From assembly GCA_947627005.1 (NCBI GenBank), contig CANQUJ010000002.1, positions 1-64,000 on the forward strand: a DNA stretch of 64,000 bases, read 5' to 3'. The DNA comes from an uncultured Clostridia bacterium. GTDB taxonomy: Bacteria; Bacillota; Clostridia; Oscillospirales; Ruminococcaceae. Below the pieces are notes generated by a model. It ran no database searches and was not told the origin of the DNA. It saw only the letters and a program-made list of their open reading frames with translations. Numbering within the stretch: position 1 is the first letter of the stretch; every line of letters begins with the position of its first letter. Positions 43,097-50,999 of the stretch are shown in pieces. The position numbers and the translations under genes were made by a program.

Positions 43097-43875
43097 CCGA
43101 CTATTTGAGATTTGAAGAGCTCACCTCGAAGCCGATAGAAGAGCTTCACGAAGACAACGGAGTCGGGACGCTTTCGGAAAAGTATCTGCACGTCTTTTTA
43201 AAGAACTATTTCGAGTCGGACAAAAGCTGCCACGAAGTAAAGGTCGGGCGCTTTACAGCCGATATCTGCAAAGAAAACCACATCACCGAGATTCAGACCC
43301 GAAACCTTAACGCCCTGCGCGAAAAGCTTGAGTATTACATGCTCGAGGGCTACGACGTAACGGTCGTCCACCCGATACCGCGAACCCGCAGGCTTGTTTA
43401 TATCGACTCGGAGAGCGGCGAGATCATACGAAAGCAGCGCTATAAGCATATCGGAAGCTGGTATGACGCGATCCCCGAGCTTTATAAAATCAAGTATTTT
43501 TTGGACTGGGACAAATTGGTCGTTAGGCTGATGCTGTTCGACATCGAGGAGACCCGCGAGCTTTCGGGCGGGGGAGTTACGAGCGGCGGAAAGCGCAGAA
43601 GAAGAAAGTCGCAGCGGCTTGAAAGGATACCCTTGGCGATAGGGGATTCCGCGATTTTGGACAACCCCGCGGACTATCTGATCTTCATTCCCGAGGGGCT
43701 TCCGAGCGAATTCACCTCGCGCGATTTCGCAAGGGCGGCGGGGATTCCCCAAAGCCTTGCGAGCATGACACTTAATATTTTGGACTACCTTAAAACCATC
43801 GAACACTTTAAAAACGACGGCAGGCGGTATGTTTACAGATTGAACGAATATCTTAATTTCGGCGGAGTTGAATGA
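43093..43875 (+). CDS. PD-(D/E)XK nuclease-like protein with C-terminal winged helix
   Basis: The product has 260 residues and is not a known named family to me. Residues about 26-76 have the order helix with Glu (LSEKYLHVFLKNYF), strand HEVKVGRFTAD, turn, strand ITEIQT; the Asp and the E-x-Q match the core of PD-(D/E)XK nucleases with Gln in place of Lys. A basic linker (GGKRRRRKSQR, about 165-175) and a winged-helix-like end (FTSRDFARAAGIPQSLASMT, then VYRLNEYL) suggest DNA binding. Nuclease activity is inferred only. It starts on the stop of the Cys-rich gene. Confidence 0.6.
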   Translation: MTDYLRFEELTSKPIEELHEDNGVGTLSEKYLHVFLKNYFESDKSCHEVKVGRFTADICKENHITEIQTRNLNALREKLEYYMLEGYDVTVVHPIPRTRRLVYIDSESGEIIRKQRYKHIGSWYDAIPELYKIKYFLDWDKLVVRLMLFDIEETRELSGGGVTSGGKRRRRKSQRLERIPLAIGDSAILDNPADYLIFIPEGLPSEFTSRDFARAAGIPQSLASMTLNILDYLKTIEHFKNDGRRYVYRLNEYLNFGGVE

Positions 43876-43911
43876 CTTCGCCGATTTTTTATAAAAATTT
43901 TCAAAAAGGTA

Positions 43912-43959
43912 TTGACAGCGTAACAATGTTATGTTACACTCATGTCGTAACATTGTTAC
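43912..43959 (+). promoter_or_regulatory. Promoter with twin GTAACA palindromes
   Basis: TTGACA (43912-43917), 17 bases, then TACACT (43935-43940). The inverted repeat GTAACA-n6-TGTTAC (43920-43937) fills the spacer and enters the -10; a second, GTAACA-T-TGTTAC (43947-43959), lies just downstream. Both look like operators for one dimeric regulator, probably the product of the next gene. Confidence 0.75.
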
Positions 43960-43980
43960 ACAGAATTGCGAGGTGATCGG

Positions 43981-44373
43981 ATGGACGAACTGATTTCCAA
44001 AAAAGAGCTGTTGGAAAAGTACAAAATCTCCTACGGAACGCTTTACCGCTGGAAACGAATGGGGCTGATTCCGGAGGACTGGCTCGTAAAAAAGTCGACG
44101 TTTACGGGGCAGGAAACCTTTTTCAACCGCGAGCTTATATGCAAAAGGGTAGAGGAGATACTCTCGAAAAAAGAAGTCTCGTCGCTCGGCGATATTAAGA
44201 TAGAGCTCGGCGAAAAAACTGCCGAAATCCCTAAGCTCAGAATTGTAACGTCGATGGGCGACAAGCTGTTTTATCTTTCCGATGTCCGCGATGTAATACT
44301 CCACATCGGCGACAGCAGCATAAGCTTTATCGACGAGATTAACAAAAAAATCAATAAATCAGAGGAGGAATAA
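43981..44373 (+). CDS. YhbD-like (DUF4004) protein with MerR-type helix-turn-helix
   Basis: The product has 130 residues. Residues 1-60 (ELISKKELLEKYKISYGTLY, RWKRMGLIPEDWLVKK) look like a MerR-type DNA-binding domain; a helical segment (KRVEEILSKKEVSSLGDI) follows. In Bacillus subtilis the related yhbD precedes the bactofilin genes yhbE and yhbF, the same arrangement as here. The ATG at 43981 has GAGGTG ahead. The palindromes in its promoter make autoregulation likely. It is 2 bases before the bactofilin gene. Confidence 0.75.
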   Translation: MDELISKKELLEKYKISYGTLYRWKRMGLIPEDWLVKKSTFTGQETFFNRELICKRVEEILSKKEVSSLGDIKIELGEKTAEIPKLRIVTSMGDKLFYLSDVRDVILHIGDSSISFIDEINKKINKSEEE

Positions 44374-44375
44374 CC

Positions 44376-45173
44376 ATGGCAAACATAAATATTTTTGGCA
44401 GCAACGATTTCACTCCAGACGGCTCGTTATACGAAAAAGTCACGATAGCGGGTTCGGGCGATATCTGCGGCCCGTTGAACTGCTGTTCTCTTACAATTTT
44501 GGGTTCGGGCGATATACACGGCCCCGTCACTTGTGAGGGCGGCATCACCATATGCGGCTCGGGCGATATACACGGCCCGGTATGGAGGTGCAAATCGCTC
44601 AAAATATTTGGTTCGGGAGATGTAAACGGCCCTGTCACTTGTGAGGACGACATCACCGTGAGCGGCTCGGGCAATCTCAACGGCCCTGTCGATTGCAAGG
44701 GCGATGTCACCATAAGCGGCTCGGGCGACGTGAGCGGCACCGTAGCCTGCCGTACGCTCGTCATTTCGGGCTCTGCAAACATCGAAAAAAGCGTTGAAGT
44801 CCATAAGCTTGAGATGAGCGGCAGCGGCGATATCAAAGGCGACGCCTCCTGCGAAGAGGCTTTGATATCCGGCTCGTCGTCTATCAGCGGCCTTTTGAAC
44901 GCAGAAAGCATCGTTGTCGAGCTCGGCGAGGTCGATATCGGAGAGATCGGCTGCACGACCCTTACCGTCCGCGATAAAAATTGCAGAGGGAACAAATCCT
45001 TAACCTGCCGGGTAATCGAGGGCGACGACATCAACCTTATAAAAACAACCGCAAAAACCGTTCGCGGCAGAAACGTTGTAGTCGGCGACGGCTGCAAAAT
45101 TGACACGGTCGAGTATTCCGAAAGCCTGACAGTAATCGACAACGCCGAAGTCAGCAAGACGGTCAAGCTTTGA
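44376..45173 (+). CDS. Bactofilin-like polymer-forming protein with GSGDI repeats
   Basis: The product has 265 residues, built of short repeats around GSGDIxGPVxC (for example ILGSGDIHGPVTC, ISGSGDVSGTVAC), the repeat of the bactofilin right-handed beta-helix. The period is about 18 residues in the middle and one Cys recurs per turn. Bactofilins assemble into filaments without nucleotide and shape cells or spores. AGAGGAGG precedes the ATG. With the YhbD-like gene it forms a two-gene operon ended by the terminator at 45199. Confidence 0.8.
   Translation: MANINIFGSNDFTPDGSLYEKVTIAGSGDICGPLNCCSLTILGSGDIHGPVTCEGGITICGSGDIHGPVWRCKSLKIFGSGDVNGPVTCEDDITVSGSGNLNGPVDCKGDVTISGSGDVSGTVACRTLVISGSANIEKSVEVHKLEMSGSGDIKGDASCEEALISGSSSISGLLNAESIVVELGEVDIGEIGCTTLTVRDKNCRGNKSLTCRVIEGDDINLIKTTAKTVRGRNVVVGDGCKIDTVEYSESLTVIDNAEVSKTVKL
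44505..44700 (+). repeat. 54-bp coding repeats within the bactofilin gene
   Basis: A 20-base unit beginning TCGGGCGATATAC occurs identically at 44505-44524 and 44559-44578, 54 bases apart; GTCACTTGTGAGG recurs at 44526 and 44634, 108 bases apart (twice 54). The DNA-level identity suggests recent internal duplication of two-turn units. Confidence 0.7.
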
Positions 45174-45198
45174 TATAAAAAAATAAAAACATCTTAAA

Positions 45199-45221
45199 AA
45201 GCGGGGAGACCCGCTTTTTTT
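45199..45221 (+). terminator. Terminator after the bactofilin gene
   Basis: The stem AAGCGGG/CCCGCTT with a GAGA loop (45199-45216) is followed by TTTTT. Confidence 0.85.
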
Positions 45222-45254
45222 GAAAGAATTCCTGCAAAAATTTCGGCAATTATA

Positions 45255-45283
45255 TTGCTATTTGAGTGGAAATGTGTTAAGAT
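45255..45283 (+). promoter_or_regulatory. Promoter of the acyltransferase gene
   Basis: TTGCTA (45255-45260), 17 bases, then TAAGAT (45278-45283) lie 33 bases before the ACG start at 45317. Confidence 0.55.
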
Positions 45284-45316
45284 AGATAAACGGGAAATTT
45301 TAAGGGGGCGGTTCCT

Positions 45317-46510
45317 ACGGCCGAGTCTAAAAAGAAAATCGGAAGACCGAACCGCGTTTTATATTTTCTCGGGTTCGGGCTGCTTTGGCTTTATTTTCGG
45401 GTCGTAGTCGGAACTCGGTTTAAATTCGACCGCTCCGGTCTTAAAGACCTTTCCTCCGGCCCCGCGCTTATAATCGCGCCCCATATTTCCGGAATCGACC
45501 ACATAACCGTCGGGATAGCTTGCAGAAAATACAGGCCGACCTTTGTTCTAAGCGAACACCTTTTCTCAAAGCCGCTTTTAAGATTTATCCTCGGAAGATT
45601 CGCCCACGCGATACCCAAAAGAATGTTCGACGCCGACGCGGGTACGATTATGGGCATAATGCGCGCAAAGCGCGAGGGGAACGTCATCGTTTTATTTCCC
45701 GAGGGGCGAATGAACGCCGTCGCGCACACCTACCCGGTGACCCCGGGGACGGCAGAGCTTGTCAAGCGGCTCGAGATCCCGGTATACTGCGTTGTCGGAA
45801 ACGGCGCCGCTCTTGCCGACCCTAAGTGGTATAAAGGCTTCAGAAGCGGCCTCGTGGAAGTCAAGACCTATAAGATATTCTCTTCGGAAGAGATCAAAAG
45901 TCTCTCGATTTCGGAAATAAGCGAGCGGCTCGATTCCGCGATTTTGCACGACGACGAAAAGGCGATGGCGGGGCACAGATACCCCGCAAAGGACACCGTC
46001 AAGGGCCTTGACGGTATAATCTATAAATGCCCGGAATGTGGCGCGGAATTTTCTCTTACAGCCGAAAACTCAACGGTAAAATGCCTTAAATGCGGATTTG
46101 AGACCCGGCTTACCGACGATTACAGATTCACAAACGGCAGGTTAAAGACCGTAAACGAGTGGTTTTACTGGCAGATCGACGAGCTCGACCTTAGCGAAAT
46201 TTATGAAGAAGACATTAAGATCGGCGCGGTCGGAAAAAACGGAAATATGGATTTCGACGCAGGCTCGGGTCATATTCGACTTGACCGCGATAGGCTTTGC
46301 TTAGTCGGCGAAGTTTTCGGAGAGAAAATTGACTACAACGTTGAATTGTCGGTTCTCGGCGGAACTCCCTATACCCCGAACCGCGAGTTTGATATATACT
46401 ATCGCAAAAAGCTTTTGTATCTTCAGCCGAAGGACCCGAAGACCGTAGTCAAGCGGGTCACCTTTATCGACAAGGCGGTCGCCGAAAAGCGGGGGATAAA
46501 GCTTTATTGA
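45317..46510 (+). CDS. PlsC-like acyltransferase with zinc ribbon, ACG start codon
   Basis: The product has about 397 residues. The reading frame is open from 45290, and the PlsC motifs lie early in it: HISGIDH (HX4D) at about residues 56-61, then FPEGRMN. No ATG, GTG or TTG occurs in frame before the ATG at 45623, which would delete HX4D. The strong AAGGGGGCGG sits 5-6 bases before ACG GCC GAG (read Met-Ala-Glu). Residues about 236-262 hold a CPECG/CLKCG zinc ribbon; the rest is a beta-rich domain of unknown role. It would acylate lysophosphatidate or a similar acceptor. A frameshift is not needed. Confidence 0.75.
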   Translation, partial: TAESKKKIGRPNRVLYFLGFGLLWLYFRVVVGTRFKFDRSGLKDLSSGPALIIAPHISGIDHITVGIACRKYRPTFVLSEHLFSKPLLRFILGRFAHAIPKRMFDADAGTIMGIMRAKREGNVIVLFPEGRMNAVAHTYPVTPGTAELVKRLEIPVYCVVGNGAALADPKWYKGFRSGLVEVKTYKIFSSEEIKSLSISEISERLDSAILHDDEKAMAGHRYPAKDTVKGLDGIIYKCPECGAEFSLTAENSTVKCLKCGFETRLTDDYRFTNGRLKTVNEWFYWQIDELDLSEIYEEDIKIGAVGKNGNMDFDAGSGHIRLDRDRLCLVGEVFGEKIDYNVELSVLGGTPYTPNREFDIYYRKKLLYLQPKDPKTVVKRVTFIDKAVAEKRGIKLY

Positions 46511-46573
46511 CCTTTGTTGATCTGCGCTAAGCGCGTCAAAATAAATATTATTTGAAAAGTGAGGAACACTAAG

Positions 46574-47326
46574 ATGACAAAATTTTTAACCGTACTTTCG
46601 ACTGTCGTCACCGTTATCGTTAAGCTTCTGATAATCATTATCGCGGGGCTTGTTATCGCGAAGATAGTCGTTGGAATCATCAATCGCAGCAAAAAGCTTG
46701 ACGCCACCGCGAAAAACTTCTTTGCAAACTTCGTCTCTATGGCTATCAAGGTTTTGACCGTCGTGACCGCTCTTATGGCCCTCGGTATCCCCGCCGCGAC
46801 CTTCGTCACGGTTCTCGGTTCTGTCGGGCTGGCCGTCGGCCTTGCTCTTCAGGGCGCTCTTTCAAACTTCGCCGGCGGTATTCTTTTGGTAGTCTTCCGT
46901 CCGTTTAAGGTCGGCGACCACGTCACGGTCAGCGGCCAGAGCGGCGTAGTTCAGAACATCTCGATCTTCTATACGACCCTTCTTGCCGATGACAACACCG
47001 TCGTGACCCTTCCCAACGGGACTCTTACCAACGCCCCGATAGTCAACACCTCCGTTGAAGACAGCCGCAGGGTCTGCCTTGAATACTCCCTTCCGTTCGA
47101 CGTTGACGCCGAGGCAGTCAAGCGCATACTCATCGAGGCCGCAAATAAAAGCAGCCTTGTAAACGCCGGGATCACCCCTGCGGTAAACGTTTCTACCCAC
47201 GTCGCGGATAAGATCACCTTTAAGCTTTCGGTTTGGGCCCGCAGCGCGGACTACGCCAAGGCCAGCGCCGAGCTTGAAGAGCAGATCAAAGCCGCTTTTT
47301 CGGCCAACGGTATCTCCTGCGAATAA
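46574..47326 (+). CDS. Small-conductance mechanosensitive channel (MscS family)
   Basis: The product has 250 residues. Three hydrophobic segments (about 6-30, 52-78, 82-105), the pore helix motif GSVGLAVGLALQGALSNFAGG and the beta domain FKVGDHVTVSGQSGVVQ, then PNGTLTNAPIVN are typical of MscS. It opens under membrane tension to release solutes. GAGGAAC precedes the ATG. It lies between the acyltransferase and the YitT gene, likely one operon. Confidence 0.93.
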   Translation: MTKFLTVLSTVVTVIVKLLIIIIAGLVIAKIVVGIINRSKKLDATAKNFFANFVSMAIKVLTVVTALMALGIPAATFVTVLGSVGLAVGLALQGALSNFAGGILLVVFRPFKVGDHVTVSGQSGVVQNISIFYTTLLADDNTVVTLPNGTLTNAPIVNTSVEDSRRVCLEYSLPFDVDAEAVKRILIEAANKSSLVNAGITPAVNVSTHVADKITFKLSVWARSADYAKASAELEEQIKAAFSANGISCE

Positions 47327-47359
47327 TTTTTAATACGCTCCTTCGGAGGCATATCGGAT

Positions 47360-48241
47360 ATGTTGAAAAGATTGATAAAATATCTCTCTTTTATATGTCT
47401 TGCGGCGCTCAGCGCGCTAAGCTACCAGCTTTTTATCTTCCCGAACAGCTTCGCCCCGGCGGGCTTTAACGGTATCGCCACGATGATCCAGCATCTTTTC
47501 GGAATCAACGTGGGGTATCTTTCGCTGATATTCAACATTCCGCTCATAATCGCGGTCTTCATTTTGGTAGACCGCGACTTTGCGGTGAATACGCTTATAT
47601 ATATTCTTACCTTCTCGGGCGTGCTTATCGTTTTAGAAAGGGTCGATTTAAGCGCGATCATGTATCAGACCGACACCGGCACGAGCACGATAATAGGTCC
47701 TTTGGTAGCGGGAATACTCGGCGGGGTTATACTCGGGATAGCTTTCGGAATGAACTGCTGCTCCGGCGGGACAGAGCTTGTAGCGGCTCTTATACACAAA
47801 TATAAGCCTTCCTACGACTTTGTTTGGGTAACGTTCGCGCTAAACTCCGTCGTCGCGATACTTTCGTTCTTCGTCTTCGGCTTTAACTTCGAGCCGGTAA
47901 TACTCTGCGTTTTGTATTGCTATTCGATGAGCGTTGTAAGCGACAAGATGCTTAAAGGCGCGAAGGAAGCCCTTAGATTCGAGATCATAACCGACCACCC
48001 CGAAGAGATCGCGAAAGAGGTTATCGAGCAGCTCGGCCATTCGGCAACGCTTATCAACGCCGAGGGCTGCTATACCCACAACCACAAGAATATGCTGATT
48101 TGCGTAGTCAATAAGCACCAGCTCGTTCAGCTTAAGCAAATTCTCGCGAAATACCCCGGGACGTTTGCAAACGTCTCTAACGTAAGCTACACCATCGGGC
48201 AGTTCAGATATCCGAGGGAGACGAGCTCGACTTTAGAATGA
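47360..48241 (+). CDS. YitT-family membrane protein
   Basis: The product has 293 residues with about five membrane segments in the first 190 residues and a C-terminal cytoplasmic DUF2179 domain (LRFEIITDHPEEIAKEVIEQ). FIFPNSFAPAGFNGIATMI and GMNCCSGGTELVAALI are family signatures. Function is not known. CGGAGG precedes the ATG. A terminator at 48252 ends the unit. Confidence 0.9.
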   Translation: MLKRLIKYLSFICLAALSALSYQLFIFPNSFAPAGFNGIATMIQHLFGINVGYLSLIFNIPLIIAVFILVDRDFAVNTLIYILTFSGVLIVLERVDLSAIMYQTDTGTSTIIGPLVAGILGGVILGIAFGMNCCSGGTELVAALIHKYKPSYDFVWVTFALNSVVAILSFFVFGFNFEPVILCVLYCYSMSVVSDKMLKGAKEALRFEIITDHPEEIAKEVIEQLGHSATLINAEGCYTHNHKNMLICVVNKHQLVQLKQILAKYPGTFANVSNVSYTIGQFRYPRETSSTLE

Positions 48242-48251
48242 GACAAAACAT

Positions 48252-48285
48252 AAAAACCGCGCCTTGAAATACAGACGCGGTTTTT
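48252..48285. terminator. Bidirectional terminator between yitT and the esterase gene
   Basis: The stem AAAAACCGCG/CGCGGTTTTT (48252-48261 and 48276-48285) is ten bases long and U-rich on both strands. It lies between two convergent stops. Confidence 0.8.
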
Positions 48286-48297
48286 GTTTTATTCGAT

Positions 48298-49059
48298 TTA
48301 CCAGCGCTTTTTCTCCCCCAAAACGCCGTCGGTAAAGTCTCCGATCGTCTCGCGGAGCCATTCCTTGCTGTCCGAAACCCAGTCGGGGGTTCGGTTGCAG
48401 CACCATTCGCGGTTATTGAGCGCGGGCTCGCAGGTAGAGAAGCCGTGGTTTGCGAAGGAATAGATGTGCGCCTCGTAGGGCACGCCGGCTTCGGTCAGCG
48501 CGGATATAAAGTTCACCGAATCGCGTATCGGAACTGTGCCGTCGTTTCGCGAGGCAAAGATGAAGCAGGGGCAGGTCTTTTCGTCGACGTATTCGCAGGG
48601 GTCGGGCGCCTTTCTGTCGTTCCAGACCGCCACCGACGATATCACCGGATAGCCCAGAATCGCGGCCTTGGGGCGGTGTTTCGCCATAACCGCGGCGCAG
48701 GCGGCAAGGTGCCCTCCGGCAGAAAAGCCGATGACGGCGATCCTCTCGGTATCTACAAACCATTCTTCTGCGCGCTCGGTTATAGTCTCGACCGCGGAAT
48801 CGTAGTCTTTAAGAGGGTTATCCCATACGGCGTTGTCGTTTAGGGAATATCTTAGGATAAAGACTTGATATCCGGCCTGAAGATAGGGGAATGCGACAGG
48901 GTCGGCCTCGCGGTCGGAGCAAAACTGATATCCTCCGCCCGGAAGAATTATCATCGCGGGGCGCTTGGTCATGCCCCAAAATTCGCCGCCGACCGGCTGT
49001 ATGTATGCGGTAAGAGTGACGTTTCTTTCTTCGTTAAGGGTTAAAACTTCGGTTTTCAT
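48298..49059 (-). CDS. Alpha/beta-hydrolase esterase (BD-FAE / acetylxylan esterase-like)
   Basis: The product has 253 residues. The oxyanion-hole HGGG-like PGGGYQFCSDREADP, the nucleophile GFSAGGHLAA (Ser about 125), and the His in FANHGFST complete an alpha/beta-hydrolase triad. The pattern fits BD-FAE and acetylxylan-esterase-like family members that remove acyl groups from plant sugars. No signal peptide, so it is cytoplasmic, like the GH115 enzyme in the same window. AAAGGAG precedes the ATG. Confidence 0.85.
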   Translation of the reverse strand: MKTEVLTLNEERNVTLTAYIQPVGGEFWGMTKRPAMIILPGGGYQFCSDREADPVAFPYLQAGYQVFILRYSLNDNAVWDNPLKDYDSAVETITERAEEWFVDTERIAVIGFSAGGHLAACAAVMAKHRPKAAILGYPVISSVAVWNDRKAPDPCEYVDEKTCPCFIFASRNDGTVPIRDSVNFISALTEAGVPYEAHIYSFANHGFSTCEPALNNREWCCNRTPDWVSDSKEWLRETIGDFTDGVLGEKKRW

Positions 49060-49111
49060 AATAGGTCTCCTTTCGCCGTTTTATACATTATACCGCGCCT
49101 CGGCGATAAGG

Positions 49112-49342
49112 TCAATATGTATCCGCGACGATAAAATCTTCGGCGACTTCTTTAAGGTGGATAGGGGAGAGCCTAAGCCTTTCGCACCTTCGCGCAAGCT
49201 CCGCCGCCTTTTCTTTTTCGAGCGTTATGTCCGAAACGCTGCATAAAAGCTCGCCCGCGCCGTCAAATGCCGCGACCCCGTAGGCCGTGTATTCTTTTTC
49301 CTCTAAGATTAGTGTTTCCTCATAAACTCTGTAACGTATCAT
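49112..49342 (-). CDS. DUF6514-like small protein
   Basis: The product has 76 residues (MIRYRVYEETLILEEKEYTA...). It fits the DUF6514 family of small Clostridia proteins, beta-rich first half and a helix (EKEKAAELARRCERLRLSP) that recalls intracellular stress or sporulation-related peptides; function is unknown. The ATG at 49342 has GGTG ahead; a GTG three codons upstream is weaker. Confidence 0.65.
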   Translation of the reverse strand: MIRYRVYEETLILEEKEYTAYGVAAFDGAGELLCSVSDITLEKEKAAELARRCERLRLSPIHLKEVAEDFIVADTY

Positions 49343-49478
49343 AATATTCACCGTTTTGAAATTTGGTTGCGCCGGCCGGTTTTTATTGCTTTTTTATCTT
49401 ATACGGCCGAAAATGCGTTTGTATCGCGAAAGTTGTCGAATTTGCAAAAAAATTTTTTTATTTTCTTAAAAAACACGC

Positions 49479-49507
49479 TTGACAATACCAAATGCTGATG
49501 ATATAAT
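49479..49507 (+). promoter_or_regulatory. Sigma-A promoter of the two tRNA genes
   Basis: A consensus TTGACA (49479-49484), 17 bases, then a consensus TATAAT (49502-49507) lie 24 bases before tRNA-Gly. Confidence 0.85.
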
Positions 49508-49531
49508 AAAAAACGCGCCGATAAAGCGCAC

Positions 49532-49605
49532 GCGGGTGTAGTTCAATGGTAGAACTCCAGCCTTCCAAGCTGGTCGCGTGGGTTCGATTCCCATCACCCG
49601 CTCCA
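49532..49605 (+). tRNA. tRNA-Gly (TCC)
   Basis: A 74-base cloverleaf with acceptor GCGGGTG/CACCCGC, a D arm, the anticodon loop CTTCCAA (anticodon TCC), T loop TTCGATT, and encoded CCA. It reads GGA and GGG codons. It is followed 42 bases later by tRNA-Arg in the same transcript. Confidence 0.96.
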
Positions 49606-49647
49606 ATCGGGCGTCGCGGGCAAAGCGGCTTGCGGCGCCAAATATAT

Positions 49648-49724
<77 letters not shown>

Positions 49725-49844
49725 AGCCGTCGCGGACTACGTATCGTTCGCGGCGGCATTTTTACGCTTACGCGCTCAATGCTGCCGCTCATTCGCTCCG
49801 TCGCTCCGGCTTTTCCGCGGACTCAAATTTCTGCAAAATAGCGA

Positions 49845-49884
49845 AACCCCGCCGTATGGAAATTTGCGGCGGGGTTAATATTTT
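49845..49884. terminator. Terminator between the tRNAs and the recombinase gene
   Basis: The nine-base stem AACCCCGCC/GGCGGGGTT (49845-49853 and 49868-49876) is followed by AATATTTT. It can stop both the tRNA transcript and the minus-strand operon. The 120 bases between tRNA-Arg and this hairpin show nothing else. Confidence 0.75.
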
Positions 49885-49892
49885 ATAAGAAA

Positions 49893-50906
49893 TCATTCTT
49901 CTTCATCATCGCTGTCGCTCTTTTGCTTTGGCGCTTTAAAGTTAGCGAGAGGGGAGTTTTCTGCGGCTTTTCTGCGGTCGGCGTCCGAAAGGTGAGTGTA
50001 TATCTGCGTTGTCGCGACGCTCTTGTGCCCCAAAACGTCTTTCAAAACCATCGGGTCGACCCCGCCGTATTCATACATCAGCGTTGCGGCGGTGTGACGA
50101 AGCTTGTGGGTCGAAAGCCCCAAATTCCCGAGGCCGGCGCGATTTAGCTGGTCTTCGACGATTCGCTGAACGCGGCGGTTCGATAGCCGTTTATTCCCGG
50201 AATGTGTCGATAAAAAGAGCGCGTCCGGGTCGGTTATCGACTTCGGCCGAACCTTTATATAGTCATTTAAAGCGGCGATACAGGCGTCGTTTATGTAAAT
50301 AATCCGCTCTTTTTGACCTTTTCCGAACACTCTAAGCGTTCGCGCGCTCTCGCTGTAATCGCCGATATTCAGCCCGACGAGCTCCGAAAGCCTCATTCCG
50401 CAGTTCAAAAACAGCGTGATGATGCAAAAATCGCGCTTTTGGTTGTGGCTCTCAACGCTCGAAAGAAGCGTTTGACTTTGCTCGAGCCCCAAAAACTTCG
50501 GAAGCTTTTGGGCATTTCTCGGATGCTCGAGCTGCTCAATCGGATTGCTTTTGATAAGCATAGCTTTTTTGGAAAGATATTCGTAGAATTGCCTTAACGC
50601 CGAAGTCATTCTCGAACGCGACGAGCTTTCAAATCCGCGCGAATCCATCAGATAGTTCATAAATTCATAGGCGTTCATAAGAGTGAAATTTTCGACGTAT
50701 GAAATCGGAACGTCTGCAATCGTAATATCTTCAAACGGAGTATCGGACGGAACGTCGTTGTTGATCATTTTCAGATATCTTAAAAATGTTCGGAGATCCA
50801 TATAATAATCAACTTCGGTGCGCTCGGTGTGATTACGAACGGTTCTGATGTATGTAAGGTAAGACCTAAGATAATAAGGACAGTCTTTTCTGTACTCTTC
50901 GCGCAT
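49893..50906 (-). CDS. Tyrosine recombinase, XerC/XerD type
   Basis: The product has 337 residues. A SAM-like N-terminal domain precedes the catalytic core: Arg in NCGMRLSELVGL, Lys in GKGQKERI, HKLRHTAATL with His and Arg, LGHKSVATTQIYTH with His and the Tyr nucleophile. The KSVATTQIYTH form is typical of XerC/XerD that resolve chromosome dimers at dif. GGGAGG precedes the ATG. It lies downstream of mutS2; its tRNA neighbours are intact and no duplicated tRNA end is seen, so it is not obviously an element integrase. Confidence 0.85.
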   Translation of the reverse strand: MREEYRKDCPYYLRSYLTYIRTVRNHTERTEVDYYMDLRTFLRYLKMINNDVPSDTPFEDITIADVPISYVENFTLMNAYEFMNYLMDSRGFESSSRSRMTSALRQFYEYLSKKAMLIKSNPIEQLEHPRNAQKLPKFLGLEQSQTLLSSVESHNQKRDFCIITLFLNCGMRLSELVGLNIGDYSESARTLRVFGKGQKERIIYINDACIAALNDYIKVRPKSITDPDALFLSTHSGNKRLSNRRVQRIVEDQLNRAGLGNLGLSTHKLRHTAATLMYEYGGVDPMVLKDVLGHKSVATTQIYTHLSDADRRKAAENSPLANFKAPKQKSDSDDEEE

Positions 50907-50999
50907 AAAAATCCCTCCCCTAATGTGCGTATAATTTTTATTATGCGCACATTTGCATATATATTTTTACGTCTCCCCTTGCGGCCGTGGGTTTAAAAT

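Noticed and set aside
43198..44304. Long minus-strand open frame
   Set aside because: It covers three features on the + strand (nuclease-like gene, twin-palindrome promoter, YhbD-like gene) and encodes low-quality sequence without domains.
45290..45623. Suspected frameshift or pseudogene at the start of the acyltransferase gene
   Set aside because: One frame is open through the whole region and contains the conserved N-terminal motifs; only the start codon is unusual.
49893..50906. Tyrosine recombinase next to tRNA genes as an integrase of a second mobile element
   Set aside because: Both tRNAs are complete, no duplicated tRNA 3' end is present, and the protein fits the XerC/XerD type within a housekeeping operon.
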